A stretch of DNA of 13,769 nucleotides from Chloroflexota bacterium (GCA_021777365.1 JAJYDP010000052.1:1-13769), one strand, 5' to 3'; positions 1 through 7,589 are shown, numbered from the stretch's first letter. Numbers and translations: made by a program. The notes: a model not told the origin generated them from the letters alone.

Positions 1-1
1 C

Positions 2-958
2 CTCGGCCCTGACGGAGAGCCGCTGGCGGGGGAGGGGGCCGAGCTGCGAACGTTCCCCGACGAGGCGGGCGCGTACACCTTCCTCGGCCTCGCCTGGATC
101 CCGCCGGAACTGCGCGAGGATCGTGGTGAGATCGAGGCCGCGGCCGCGGGTCGCCTGCCCCGGCTCATCGAGCCGGGCGACCTGCGGGGGGACTGCCACT
201 CCCACTCCGACTGGTCGGACGGGGTGCACACGGTGGAGCAGATGGCGGTGGCGGCCCGTGCACGCGGCTACGCCTGGCAGGTGCTCACCGACCATTCCTT
301 CGGGCTGGGGATCGCCCGAGGCCTGTCACCCGAGCGCGTCGAGCAGCAGCGCGCCGTGGTGGCCGACCTGAACGAGCGGTTCGCGCGCGAGGCGCACGAT
401 GGGGCCGCGCCGGCCTTCCGGCTCCTGCACGGCTGCGAGCTGGAGATCCACGCGGACGCCGCCCTCGACTTCGCGGACGAGGTCCTGGAACGGTTCGATG
501 TCGTGGTGGCCGCGCTCCACGTGTCACGCCGGCAGTCGCGCGGGCAGCTGATGGCCCGGGTCACGGCCGCCCTGCGGAGCCCGCACGTCGACATCCTGGC
601 GCATCCCGCGGGGCGCATCGTGGGCGGGCGCGAGGACCTGGACCTGGACTGGGATCGGGTCTACGAGGAGGCCGCCCGCACCGGCACGATCCTCGAGATC
701 GACGGCTCGGACCACCGGCTGGACCTCTCCGACGAGCGCGCCCGGCGGGCGGTCGAGCACGGCTGCCTCCTTGCCATCGACTCCGACGCCCACCGCCTGG
801 AAGAGCTCGACGCGATCCGCTGGGGCGTGACCACCGCCCGGCGGGGCTGGGTCGAGGCCCGGCACGTGGTCAACACCTGGCCGCTGGAGACGCTGCTCGA
901 CTGGGTTGCACACAAGCCGGCCCGGGTGGCGGGTACCATCGGGGGCGATGCGAAGTGA
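2..958 (+). CDS. polX: DNA polymerase/3'-5' exonuclease PolX, C-terminal PHP domain (5' partial)
   Basis: The reading frame is open from the window edge to TGA at 956-958, so the gene begins upstream. The first visible residues include LAWIPPELREDRGEIEAA, the linker typical of bacterial PolX, followed by DLRGDCHSHSDWSDG, the first PHP metal motif (HxH at nt 197-205). Later PHP motifs are TDHS (about nt 290), GCELEIH (about 430), ILAHPAG (about 595), LEIDGSDHRLDL (about 692) and IDSDAHRLEELD (about 777), ending in RRGWVEARHVVNTWPLETLL, the usual PolX C-terminus. Family X polymerases of this type fill short gaps in repair, and the PHP domain gives metal-dependent 3'-5' exonuclease or AP-processing activity in the cytoplasm. 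The helix-hairpin-helix and polymerase domains lie outside the window. An internal ATG at 224 falls after the first metal motif and cannot be the start. The 3' end overlaps the next gene by 11 bp. Confidence 0.93.
   Translation, partial: LGPDGEPLAGEGAELRTFPDEAGAYTFLGLAWIPPELREDRGEIEAAAAGRLPRLIEPGDLRGDCHSHSDWSDGVHTVEQMAVAARARGYAWQVLTDHSFGLGIARGLSPERVEQQRAVVADLNERFAREAHDGAAPAFRLLHGCELEIHADAALDFADEVLERFDVVVAALHVSRRQSRGQLMARVTAALRSPHVDILAHPAGRIVGGREDLDLDWDRVYEEAARTGTILEIDGSDHRLDLSDERARRAVEHGCLLAIDSDAHRLEELDAIRWGVTTARRGWVEARHVVNTWPLETLLDWVAHKPARVAGTIGGDAK
934..939 (+). promoter_or_regulatory. Possible -10 box (TACCAT) for the membrane-protein gene
   Basis: TACCAT lies inside the end of polX, 8 nt before the ATG at 948. 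The TANNNT form and distance fit a leaderless-transcript promoter like those before 3192, 11507 and 12325. No clear -35 was seen, and the gene may instead be read through from polX. Confidence 0.3.
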
Positions 959-1751
959 CCGGGGCCGAACCGTCGAGCTCGTCCTCCTGACCACGGGGGC
1001 GGCCGCGGTCGGGATGCTCCTCGACGGCCCCGCGCTCTGGCTGGCCGGGCTCGCCCTGGGGGCCCTGGCCGCCTTCGGGGCCTTCGCGATCCTGGTGGAG
1101 CACGAGCCCCGCGGCGTGCCGATCGAGCAGCTGACGCCGCCGGCCGTCGCGGCGATGGGGACGCTCGGCCTCGCCCACCTCGCCGGCGTGAGCCTTCTCG
1201 CGATCCCCGCCCTCGTGCTCGGGGGCGCGCTGGTCGGGGCGAGCGTCTCGCTGGAGCGCCGGCTGCTCGCGCCGGTCGGCGAGGAGCTCGAGCGGCGGCG
1301 CAACATGCTGCAGCAGCTCGCCATCCTGGTGGCGTTCGCCGGCTTCAGTGGCGTGGCGGGCGCCGTCCCGGGCGGACTCGCCGAGCCGGCCGGCCTCGGC
1401 GCGTCGCCGCCGCTCGACGAGCGGCTCCTGGTGCTGCTGGTGGTGGCCGATGCGCTGGTGGCCTTCCTGCTGGGTTACCGGCTCGCCGCGCTCCGGATGG
1501 TCCGCGTGGGAGATGCGGCCTTCGCGGCGGGGACGTTCGCGGTGGTCGTGGGCGTGGCCGCGGCGGTGCTCCGGGCGCTGGCGCTGCCCCGGCTCGTGGG
1601 ACCGGCGGTCCTGGCCGCCGTCTTCGCGCTGTGGGCCGCCTACCGCGCGGCTCCCGGCTCCGAGCGACGGTCGTTCTCGTGGCTCTGGGAGTACGGGATC
1701 CTCTCGCTGGCGGCGGCGCTGGCGGTCGCCTGGAACCTGCTCCTGCGCTGA
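948..1751 (+). CDS. Polytopic membrane protein of unknown function
   Basis: This 267-aa protein is almost entirely hydrophobic. Likely membrane segments lie near residues 9-26, 29-50, 66-100 (two helices), 121-140, 159-178, 189-210, 216-232 and 247-265, so about eight to nine helices. Charged stretches are short: EHEPRG at 51-56, ERRLLAPVGEELERRRN around 103-119 and a PGSERR loop near 236-241. I do not recognise the family; no catalytic, ATP-binding or transporter signature is visible. ATG at 948 is chosen over the TTG at 906 because it begins just before the hydrophobic part, overlaps polX by only 11 bp and has a TACCAT box 8 nt upstream; the G run at 941-945 is too close to be a good ribosome site. 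The polX overlap suggests co-expression but says nothing firm about function. It converges on the small gene at 1827-2000. Confidence 0.75.
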   Translation: MRSDRGRTVELVLLTTGAAAVGMLLDGPALWLAGLALGALAAFGAFAILVEHEPRGVPIEQLTPPAVAAMGTLGLAHLAGVSLLAIPALVLGGALVGASVSLERRLLAPVGEELERRRNMLQQLAILVAFAGFSGVAGAVPGGLAEPAGLGASPPLDERLLVLLVVADALVAFLLGYRLAALRMVRVGDAAFAAGTFAVVVGVAAAVLRALALPRLVGPAVLAAVFALWAAYRAAPGSERRSFSWLWEYGILSLAAALAVAWNLLLR

Positions 1752-1826
1752 TCCGCGGGCCCGCCCCCGAGGCGGCCTTCCCACCCGGCTCTCCGGGCCG
1801 CCCAGGGGGTTCGCTCGGACGGCGGG

Positions 1827-2000
1827 TCAGCGTTCGACCAGGGCCAGGCGTGCCAGCAGCACCTTGAGCTCGGTGATGATCTCCGGGTCGTCCTCGGCGT
1901 CGAGCAGCATCCGGAGTCCGGCCAGGATCAGCTCGAGCTCGTCCGGCGAGAGTTCCACGCTCACCCGCGCGATGCTCACGGGTTCCTCGATGGCTTCCAC
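1827..2000 (-). CDS. Small acidic protein of unknown function (57 aa)
   Basis: The start is GTG at 2000 on the minus strand, with GGGAGG (plus-strand 2008-2013) ending 7 nt before it and a promoter-like TTGCCG/TACGAT pair just upstream. The longer ATG version from 2096 (89 aa) would run through that promoter, so it is rejected. The product begins VEAIEEPVSIARVSVELS, then PDELELILAGLRMLL, an acidic DAEDDPE turn, and IITELKVLLARLALVER. This predicts a short beta strand and two amphipathic helices, consistent with a small helical dimer or adaptor. The SPDELELILAGLRMLL pattern occurs in small hypothetical proteins, but no function is known to me. The gene is divergent from the TPR gene at 2174 and may share regulation with it. 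It converges with the membrane-protein gene, leaving a 75-bp gap. Confidence 0.7.
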   Translation of the reverse strand: MEAIEEPVSIARVSVELSPDELELILAGLRMLLDAEDDPEIITELKVLLARLALVER

Positions 2001-2022
2001 GGTGACGCCTCCCGTCGAGCCG

Positions 2023-2050
2023 ATCGTAGCGCCTGGACACGCCACGGCAA
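2023..2050 (-). promoter_or_regulatory. Sigma-70-type promoter for the 57-aa gene
   Basis: On the minus strand TTGCCG (plus 2045-2050) is separated by 16 nt from TACGAT (plus 2023-2028). Transcription would start near 2016, giving a leader of roughly 16 nt that contains the GGGAGG site. It matches 4/6 of the -35 and 4/6 of the -10 consensus. Confidence 0.5.
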
Positions 2051-2067
2051 GAGCCGATGCGGATGGT

Positions 2068-2097
2068 TTGACAGCGGCGCACCGCGGATGGTACATA
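2068..2097 (+). promoter_or_regulatory. Promoter-like elements for the TPR gene
   Basis: A perfect TTGACA (2068-2073) is followed after 18 nt by TACATA (2092-2097), a weaker -10. The leader to the ATG at 2174 would be about 70 nt and contains ACACG/CGTGT half-sites and a 9-codon ORF (2126-2155) of doubtful meaning. The -35 lies 18 bp from the minus-strand -35 of the divergent small gene, so one regulator could control both. Confidence 0.5.
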
Positions 2098-2173
2098 ACA
2101 CGCGCCCCACGTCCGCCGTGTCGTCATGGGCGTTGCACGGCGCACCGGGCCCTGAGCCTGATCGAAGGAGTCC

Positions 2174-3034
2174 ATGAGCTTCCCTGAACTCGCGGCTGCG
2201 GCCAGCGCAGGCGCGTCCACCGTCCGACTGAAGAGACAGCTCGTCGAACAGGCCATCGCCGCCGCCACCAGCGCCGACTGGGGCGGCGCCGCCGAGGTCA
2301 ATCGTCGGATCCTGGAGCTCGGCCCCGACTCGGCCGCGGAGAACCGCCTCGCGAAGTCGCTGTGGGAGCTGGGCGAGCTCGGCGAGGCGCGCGAGCACTA
2401 CCAGGCCGCGCTCGCCCTGGACCCGACCAACCGCATCGCCGAGCGCAACATCGATCGCCTGCGCGTCCTGCTCGTCGAGGCGGGGGACCGCACCACGCCC
2501 GCCCAGGTGGGGGACAAGGCGCCCGTCGGCATCTTCGTCGAGGAGACCGGCAAGACGGGGTTCGCGGGGCTCTACGAGCTCGCGCACCCCCGCCAGCTGG
2601 CGCAGGTGAACCCGGGCGACCTGGTCGAGCTCGTGCCGGACGGCAACCGCCTCCTGGCCCGCTCCAACGGGCACCACATCGGCACCGTGGACCCCAAGGT
2701 GGCGGCGCGCCTGATCAAGCTGATGGCCGAGGGGAACCAGTACACCGCCGGCGTCACCAGCCTCGGTGACCGGGACGTCCGGATCATCATCCGCGAGACG
2801 TACCAGGATCCCCGCAACTACGGCAAGGTCTCGTTCCCGACGGCCGCCAAGGCATCGGACCTGCGTCCGTACACGAAGGGCACCCTGATCCGCGAGGAGC
2901 TCGACCTCGAGGAGGACCTGGAGTACGACGAGGAGGACGAGTCCCTGGAGGACATCGACCGCGTCGTGCCCTCGCAGGTGACGGACGAGGAAGCCTTCGT
3001 CGAGGAGCCGGACGAGCTCGAAGAGGAGGCCTAG
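2174..3034 (+). CDS. TPR protein with HIRAN-like middle domain and acidic tail
   Basis: The product has 286 aa. Residues about 22-100 form two to three helix pairs of the tetratricopeptide type (ADWGGAAEVNRRILELGPDSA, then LAKSLWELGELGEAREHYQAAL ending ALDPTNRIAERN), which usually bind protein partners. Residues 117-222 form a second domain: GDLVELVPDGNRLLARSNG, then HHIGTVDPKVAARLIKLM, then GNQYTAGV and VRIIIRETY. This order (strand, residues exposing IG, then a helix and a closing strand) resembles HIRAN-like DNA-binding folds, but that is inference. Residues 241-286 are a strongly acidic tail (more than half D/E). ATG 2174 is the only start, because TGA at 2159-2161 closes the frame upstream; AAGGAG at 2165-2170 is a strong but close (3 nt) ribosome site. 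No signal peptide or membrane segment is seen, so it is cytoplasmic. Its cellular role is unknown to me. Confidence 0.85.
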   Translation: MSFPELAAAASAGASTVRLKRQLVEQAIAAATSADWGGAAEVNRRILELGPDSAAENRLAKSLWELGELGEAREHYQAALALDPTNRIAERNIDRLRVLLVEAGDRTTPAQVGDKAPVGIFVEETGKTGFAGLYELAHPRQLAQVNPGDLVELVPDGNRLLARSNGHHIGTVDPKVAARLIKLMAEGNQYTAGVTSLGDRDVRIIIRETYQDPRNYGKVSFPTAAKASDLRPYTKGTLIREELDLEEDLEYDEEDESLEDIDRVVPSQVTDEEAFVEEPDELEEEA

Positions 3035-3051
3035 CCTTCCGCCGCCGCCTC

Positions 3052-3069
3052 CCGCCGCCCCGGCGGCGG
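3052..3069 (+). terminator. GC-rich hairpin after the TPR gene
   Basis: CCGCCGCC (3052-3059) and GGCGGCGG (3062-3069) form an 8-bp perfect stem with a 2-nt loop, 18 nt after the stop codon. There is no T run, so it would be a non-canonical terminator or only an mRNA-protecting structure. Confidence 0.35.
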
Positions 3070-3100
3070 CCGCGGCAGCGCCGACGCCGGCGTGACGCTC

Positions 3101-3119
3101 CGGCCCTGGCGCCGGGCCG
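3101..3119 (+). terminator. Second hairpin in the 3035-3191 gap
   Basis: CGGCCC (3101-3106), a 7-nt loop and GGGCCG (3114-3119) form a 6-bp stem. With the stronger hairpin at 3052-3069 it may separate the TPR and methylase-like transcription units. No T run follows. Confidence 0.25.
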
Positions 3120-3177
3120 ACGCTTCAGCCTCGGCATGCCCTGTCTCCGCCGGCCGCGGCCGGCTGGCGGCGACCGC

Positions 3178-3183
3178 TAGACT
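3178..3183 (+). promoter_or_regulatory. -10 box (TAGACT) for the methylase-like gene
   Basis: TAGACT lies 8 nt before ATG 3192. No ribosome-binding site intervenes, so transcription probably starts at or within a few bases of the ATG (leaderless). No convincing -35 is visible. Confidence 0.5.
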
Positions 3184-3191
3184 TCGGCGAG

Positions 3192-5942
3192 ATGCCTGAG
3201 ACGCTCTCGTCGCTCATCCGGCCCGAGCTCGGCCCCGTGCTGCCCACGTTCGAGCGCCTGGCGCCTCCGCCCCCGCTGAACGTGGTCGCCGCGGAGATCG
3301 AGGCGCGTTCCCGGCCGGGGGACGTGGTGGTCGACCTGTTCGGGCGCGGGGGATGGGTGGCGCGGACCGCCATCGGGCGCCTGCGGCGGAGCTACACGTT
3401 CGAGTCGGCGCCGCTCACCCGGCTGCTCGCGGAGATCGTCCTGCGGCCGCCCGACATCCGCCACTTCGACGCCGCGGTGCAGGCGCTGGCTGCCCACCCG
3501 CGCGGCGACGGCAACGTCCGCCAGTCGATCGCCGAGCAGTTCGCGTCACGCTGCCCGACCTGCGGCCGGGCCGTCACGGTGGACGAGTTCGTCTGGGACG
3601 GCGACGCGGACGCGCCGTTCCGGAAGAGCTACCGGTGCACGACGTGCCGTGACCAGGTCGGCGGGGGAGAGCAGCGGACGGCTGCCACGGACGCGGCGGA
3701 TGCCGACCGGGCGCGGGGCGCCGCCTCGGGCAGCGGCGACCTCGATGCGCTCCTCGGCCGCTACGCGGTGGTCGCCGGATCCGACGACCTCCCGGCACAG
3801 CTCCTCTCCCTGTACACGCCCCGCACGCTCGCCGCCTTCCGGGCGATCATCGAGCGGCTCGACGGCGACCTCCGCGCCGCGCCGGTCGAGGCGGCCCTGC
3901 GGCTCGCGTTCCTCCACGCGGTGCTCCCCGCCAGCAAGCTCAACAGCTACCCGGGGCGGGTCGCCGCACTGCGGATCTCGAACGGCCGCGTCCGCCTGCC
4001 CGGCGGGCACCAGTGGCGCGAGCGGAACCCGTGGCTCCTCTTCGAGGAGGGATGCCGGCTGGTGCGCGGGTTCGTGCAGCGCGTCCAGGCGCTGCCCGGC
4101 GGGCAGGTGCAGGCGCGCATGGGCGACGACCTGCTGGACCTCGCCGATGCGACCGCCAACGTGGTGCTGCGGCGCGGCCTCCCCCCGGTCCCGGAGGGTG
4201 GCGGGATCCGGGCGCGCCCGCCGCGCCCCGACCCGCGGGTCCGCCTGGTCCTCACCCAGCCGCCGCTGCGCTGGTCCACCGAGTCGCTCTCGTTCGCGTA
4301 CCACGCGACCTCGCTGGTGCTCGGCCCCGACGCCGCCGCCACGCTGCCGCTCGAGGGCCTGGTGGGCCCCGCGGCGAAGCCCGGATGGGGCTGGGAGGCC
4401 ACCGCGCTGGAACGAGGGCTCGGGGCCGTCCGGCCGATCCTCGCGTCCGACGCGCGCGCCGTGGTGATGCTCGAGCCGGGCGGCCCGGAGGCGCTGGTCG
4501 CCGGCGCGCTGGGCGGAGTGGGCGCGGGCTACCGGCTCACCAGCGCCCTGCTCGCCGAGGCCGACGAGCAGGTGGGCGGGACGCTGGAGTTCGGGCTCGC
4601 GGCCGGCGGGGGTGAGCACGCCACCCCGGGCGCCGGGGCGGACGGCACGGCCGACGCCGAGGGCAGCGACCGGTCGCGAACCCCGGGCGGCATCCGCGGC
4701 GACGGCAACCGACCGGAGCCTGCGGGATTCCAGCTGGCGGCGGTCGAGCGGGACGTGACGGAGACCGCGGTGGCGATCCTCCAGGCGCGTGGCGAGCCGG
4801 CGCGCTTCGAGCGGCTGCTCGGCGAGATCCTGGTGGGTCTCGACCGGGCCGGGCACCTGCGCCGGCTGGTGGGAACGCGGACGTACGGCGAATCGGCGGC
4901 GCGGGCGGAGCGCGCGGCGGTGGCGCTGGGGCTGCTGGGGGAGCGTCCCGCAGCTGGCCCGGCGGGCGGGCCGGCCGGGCTCCCCGGCGAGCATCCCGGC
5001 GCGGAGCAGCCGGGGGACGTGTCCGCCCCGGCCGAGTCGCCGGTGCCCTCGCGCGGCGCGGACCACGTGACCATGCTGCTGGAGCTGATCCAGGGGGAGC
5101 TGACCCGGCAGAAGCACCCCCGGCTCGTCGAGGTCGAGCCGGGCCGCTGGTGGCTCCGCGACCGGCGCGACGTGGACGGTGCGGCCATCCCGCTCTCGGA
5201 TCGGCTGGAGTGGGCGATCTTCAGTCTCCTCTCCACGACCGGGGGCCTGAGCGAGGCCGCCTTCTACGACCGCGTGGCCACCATGTTCCGCGGGTACGAC
5301 GCCCCCGACCAGTCGCTGGTGCGCGCGTGCCTGGAGAGCTACCGGAGCCGGGCGTCGACCGCCGACACCCTCATGACGTCGGACGAGCTGCAGGCGCGCT
5401 ACCGGGAGCACACCGACCTGGTGGGGCTCCTCGTGGAGTACGGCCACCGGCTGGGGCTGCGCGTGTGGGTCAGTCCCAAGGAGCAGAAGCGCCCTTACCG
5501 GGGGCGACCGCTGGGCGACCTCCTGTCCGATGTCGAGGCTCGGGCGTACCTGCCCCTCATGTCGCGGGGCCCGGTGGAGGCGCTCGAGTCGGTCGACTGC
5601 ATGTGGTACCAGCGCGGGCGGGCCACGCTGATCTTCGAGGTCGAGTGGACCGCGATGCTGGCGGAGGCCGTGCTGCGACGCGGGCGGATGATCCCCCAGG
5701 ACGACAGCGTGGTCCGGTTCCTGGTGGTGCTGCCCGAGCGCGTGGAGCTGGTGCGGTTCAAGCTGGCCCGCTCGCCGATCCTGCGTGCGGCCCTGGACGA
5801 GGGGAACTGGCACATCGTCAAGGCGAACCACCTGCGCACGCTGGTGGCCCGCGAGGGCGCCGACCTCGAGCGGTTCGAGCCGTACCTCGGCCTCGACCCG
5901 GAGATCGAACGCCAGGGGGAGCAGCTCCCGCTCTTCGAGTGA
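3192..5942 (+). CDS. DNA methylase-like protein fused to a PD-(D/E)XK-like C-terminal domain
   Basis: The product has 916 aa. Residues about 25-90 resemble the SAM site of N6-adenine/N4-cytosine DNA methylases: GDVVVDLFGRGG (43-54) stands where DPFxGxGT is expected, then RRSYTFESAPLTRLLAE. Residues 121-152 form a zinc ribbon (CPTC at 121-124, CTTC at 149-152). Residues 350-361 hold VRLVLTQPPLRW, at the place of the catalytic (D/N/S)PP(Y/F/W) motif, but with Q for the acid/amide and L for the aromatic residue. Gly/Ala/Pro-rich linkers occur near 472-510 and 583-622. Residues about 625-715 look like a helical or winged-helix segment. The C-terminal part (about 740-895) contains VDCMW (801-805) and IFEVEWT (814-820), a D...ExE arrangement recalling PD-(D/E)XK nucleases, then VVLPERVELVRFKLARSP. 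The degenerate motif makes methylation doubtful; it may bind DNA, modify it atypically or act as a defence or repair factor. No separate restriction subunit is adjacent. It was probably inherited within its lineage, because base composition matches the neighbours. Confidence 0.75.
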   Translation: MPETLSSLIRPELGPVLPTFERLAPPPPLNVVAAEIEARSRPGDVVVDLFGRGGWVARTAIGRLRRSYTFESAPLTRLLAEIVLRPPDIRHFDAAVQALAAHPRGDGNVRQSIAEQFASRCPTCGRAVTVDEFVWDGDADAPFRKSYRCTTCRDQVGGGEQRTAATDAADADRARGAASGSGDLDALLGRYAVVAGSDDLPAQLLSLYTPRTLAAFRAIIERLDGDLRAAPVEAALRLAFLHAVLPASKLNSYPGRVAALRISNGRVRLPGGHQWRERNPWLLFEEGCRLVRGFVQRVQALPGGQVQARMGDDLLDLADATANVVLRRGLPPVPEGGGIRARPPRPDPRVRLVLTQPPLRWSTESLSFAYHATSLVLGPDAAATLPLEGLVGPAAKPGWGWEATALERGLGAVRPILASDARAVVMLEPGGPEALVAGALGGVGAGYRLTSALLAEADEQVGGTLEFGLAAGGGEHATPGAGADGTADAEGSDRSRTPGGIRGDGNRPEPAGFQLAAVERDVTETAVAILQARGEPARFERLLGEILVGLDRAGHLRRLVGTRTYGESAARAERAAVALGLLGERPAAGPAGGPAGLPGEHPGAEQPGDVSAPAESPVPSRGADHVTMLLELIQGELTRQKHPRLVEVEPGRWWLRDRRDVDGAAIPLSDRLEWAIFSLLSTTGGLSEAAFYDRVATMFRGYDAPDQSLVRACLESYRSRASTADTLMTSDELQARYREHTDLVGLLVEYGHRLGLRVWVSPKEQKRPYRGRPLGDLLSDVEARAYLPLMSRGPVEALESVDCMWYQRGRATLIFEVEWTAMLAEAVLRRGRMIPQDDSVVRFLVVLPERVELVRFKLARSPILRAALDEGNWHIVKANHLRTLVAREGADLERFEPYLGLDPEIERQGEQLPLFE

Positions 5943-5988
5943 GGCCGATGCGCCGGGGATTGCCCGGCCGCGACTGATTCCCGGCCGG

Positions 5989-6012
5989 CGGTCGCGGTGA
6001 TCGCTGCGACCG
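5989..6012. terminator. Hairpin between convergent genes
   Basis: CGGTCGC (5989-5995) and GCGACCG (6006-6012) form a perfect 7-bp stem with a 10-nt loop in the 118-bp gap between the converging methylase-like gene and PLP-enzyme gene. It could stop transcription from both sides. Additional CCGGCCGGC / GCCGGCC half-sites flank it. T runs are absent. Confidence 0.4.
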
Positions 6013-6060
6013 GCCGCCGGCCGCCGGCCGACGCTCCCGGACCCGCCCCCGACCGCCTCG

Positions 6061-7341
6061 TCAGCCCCGGGCGATCGCGTCGACCGCCTCGACCAGCCGG
6101 TCGATCTCCTCGATCGTGCTGTAGTGCGCCAGCCCCACCCGGACCATCCCTCCGGACTCGGCCAGCCCGAGCGCCCGGATCAGCTCGTAGGCGTAGTAGT
6201 CGCCGTCCCAGGTGCAGATGCCGAGCGAGCCGAGCGCCGCCGAGACGTCGTGGGGGTGGTGTCCCTCGAGCGTGAAGGCGACCGTGGGACAGCGTTCGTC
6301 CACGCGCGCCGGGTCCGTGATCCCCCGGATGTGCAGGCCCGGGATCGAGCCCAGGCCGTCGACCAGGCGGGGCGTCAGTGAGCGCTCGTAGGCACGGATG
6401 GCGGTCATCGCCGCCCGGAGGCGCGCCGGTCGCCCGCCGTCGGCGGCTCCCGGTTCGCCGGCGGCCCCGCCCTGCGTCGCCCCGACCCACTCGAGATAGC
6501 GGAACGTGCCGAGCAGGCCCGCCTGTGCCTCGTGCGCCTGCGTGCCCGTCTCCAGCCGCGAGGGGAGCGTGTCGTCGGCGGGCCGGACCTTGTAGACCGG
6601 CAGCGCCTCCAGCAGTTCGCGCCGGCCCCAGGCGAGACCCATGTGCGGCCCGAAGAACTTGTACGGCGAGCAGACCAGGTAGTCCGCGCCCAGCGAGACG
6701 ACGTCGATGGGCACGTGGGGCGCCGCGTGCACGGCGTCGACCCATACCCGCGCCCCGGCGGCATGGGCGGCGTCCGCGATGCGCCGGACGGGGTTGATGG
6801 TACCGACCGCGTTCGAGGCCAGGCCGACTGCCACCAGGCGGGTGCGGGGGCCAAGCACCGCTTCCAGGCCCGCCAGGTCGAGCGTGCAGTCGTCGAGCCG
6901 GACGTCCACCCAGCGGACCGTCGCGCCGCGATCCTCGGCCACGGCCAGCCAGGGCGCCACGTTGCAGTCGTGGTCGAGCCGGGTCACCACCAGCTCGTCG
7001 CCGGGCCCAAGCGTTCGACCGATCGCCCGGCTCAGCGCGAACGTGAGGGAGGTGGCGTTGGCCCCGAACGCCACCTCGTCCGGAGCGGCGCCCAGGAAGT
7101 CGGCGGCGGCCGCGTGCGCTTCGGCGAGCAGCGCGTCGCTCTCCTCGCTGGTCGGGAAGGCGCCGTGGGTGTTGGTGTTGCAGGTCGTCAGGTAGTCGCG
7201 GATCCCGTCCAGGCAGCTGTCGGGGACCTGGGTGCCGCCCGGTCCGTCCAGGTAGGCGACCGGGTGTCCCTGGACCCGACGCACGAGGGCGGGGAAGCGG
7301 CGGCGGACGGCGGCGACGTCGAAGGCGACTGGGTTCGGCAT
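6061..7341 (-). CDS. Cysteine desulfurase-like aminotransferase class V protein
   Basis: The product has 426 aa and fits the cysteine desulfurase family represented by VC1184 (TIGR01976 type). It opens with FDVAAVRRRFPAL and VAYLDGPGGTQVP, the family's usual N-terminus, then NTNTHGAFPTSEES (54-67). PLP site residues are visible: VDAVHAAPH (201-209, D202 for the pyridine nitrogen) and SPYKFFGPHMG (225-235, K228 for the Schiff base). Late motifs are PTVAFTLEG (352-360), the TWDGDYYA segment (377-384) and VRVGLAHYSTIEEIDRLV (400-417). Relatives are PLP-dependent enzymes acting on amino acids or sulfur substrates in the cytoplasm; the true substrate is not known, and no iron-sulfur assembly genes adjoin. 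The start is ATG at 7341, with TACACT 6 nt upstream; an open extension to 7485 upstream has no family similarity. It is transcribed divergently from the class III aminotransferase. Confidence 0.9.
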   Translation of the reverse strand: MPNPVAFDVAAVRRRFPALVRRVQGHPVAYLDGPGGTQVPDSCLDGIRDYLTTCNTNTHGAFPTSEESDALLAEAHAAAADFLGAAPDEVAFGANATSLTFALSRAIGRTLGPGDELVVTRLDHDCNVAPWLAVAEDRGATVRWVDVRLDDCTLDLAGLEAVLGPRTRLVAVGLASNAVGTINPVRRIADAAHAAGARVWVDAVHAAPHVPIDVVSLGADYLVCSPYKFFGPHMGLAWGRRELLEALPVYKVRPADDTLPSRLETGTQAHEAQAGLLGTFRYLEWVGATQGGAAGEPGAADGGRPARLRAAMTAIRAYERSLTPRLVDGLGSIPGLHIRGITDPARVDERCPTVAFTLEGHHPHDVSAALGSLGICTWDGDYYAYELIRALGLAESGGMVRVGLAHYSTIEEIDRLVEAVDAIARG

Positions 7342-7347
7342 GCGCCG

Positions 7348-7353
7348 AGTGTA
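7348..7353 (-). promoter_or_regulatory. -10 box (TACACT) for the class V PLP enzyme
   Basis: On the minus strand TACACT is followed by 6 nt (CGGCGC) and the ATG at 7341. The spacing implies a leaderless transcript. No strong -35 is visible. Confidence 0.5.
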
Positions 7354-7500
7354 GCCGTGGCCGGTGGAGGGCAGCCGACCGGCTTCGCGGCCGGCCACCC
7401 GCGGCCGGTGGACGTCCGGCGTTGGCTCCGCGGCCGCGAGGATCACGCCACGCCGTGCATCGGGCGGAGCGGACCACTGGCGCACTTGCGACGACTAACG

Positions 7501-7506
7501 TAGACT
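7501..7506 (+). promoter_or_regulatory. -10-like box (TAGACT) before the class III aminotransferase
   Basis: TAGACT begins the only comparatively A/T-rich patch (7491-7565) of the divergent gap. AGAC/GTCT half-sites at 7502-7516 flank a 7-nt centre and could be an operator. The leader would be about 75-80 nt and includes a 6-codon ATG...TAA frame at 7538-7558. No good -35 at 16-18 nt was found. Confidence 0.35.
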
Positions 7507-7589
7507 GAGGCGGTCTGCTCAACGAAAAGAGCGCAACATGGCCAGATGCATCGCGTAAATCGCAGATGCGGACGGCCGGGGAGACCAGC

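Noticed and set aside
224..958. PolX fragment as a complete gene starting at ATG 224
   Set aside because: The conserved HxH metal motif and linker lie upstream in the same open frame, so the gene is simply cut by the window edge.
1827..2096. 89-aa version of the small minus-strand gene
   Set aside because: Its extra 32 codons cover the promoter-like boxes and the GGGAGG site, so the GTG at 2000 is preferred.
2126..2155. Nine-codon ORF in the leader of the TPR gene
   Set aside because: No ribosome site and no sign of regulatory codons; likely chance.
3546..5831. 761-codon minus-strand ORF
   Set aside because: It is antisense to the methylase-like gene, is made of H/R/P/G-rich sequence and has no motifs; it is a base-composition shadow.
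7538..7558. Six-codon ORF in the leader of the class III aminotransferase
   Set aside because: Too short to judge; the upstream AAGAG is a weak site and there is no attenuator hairpin pattern.
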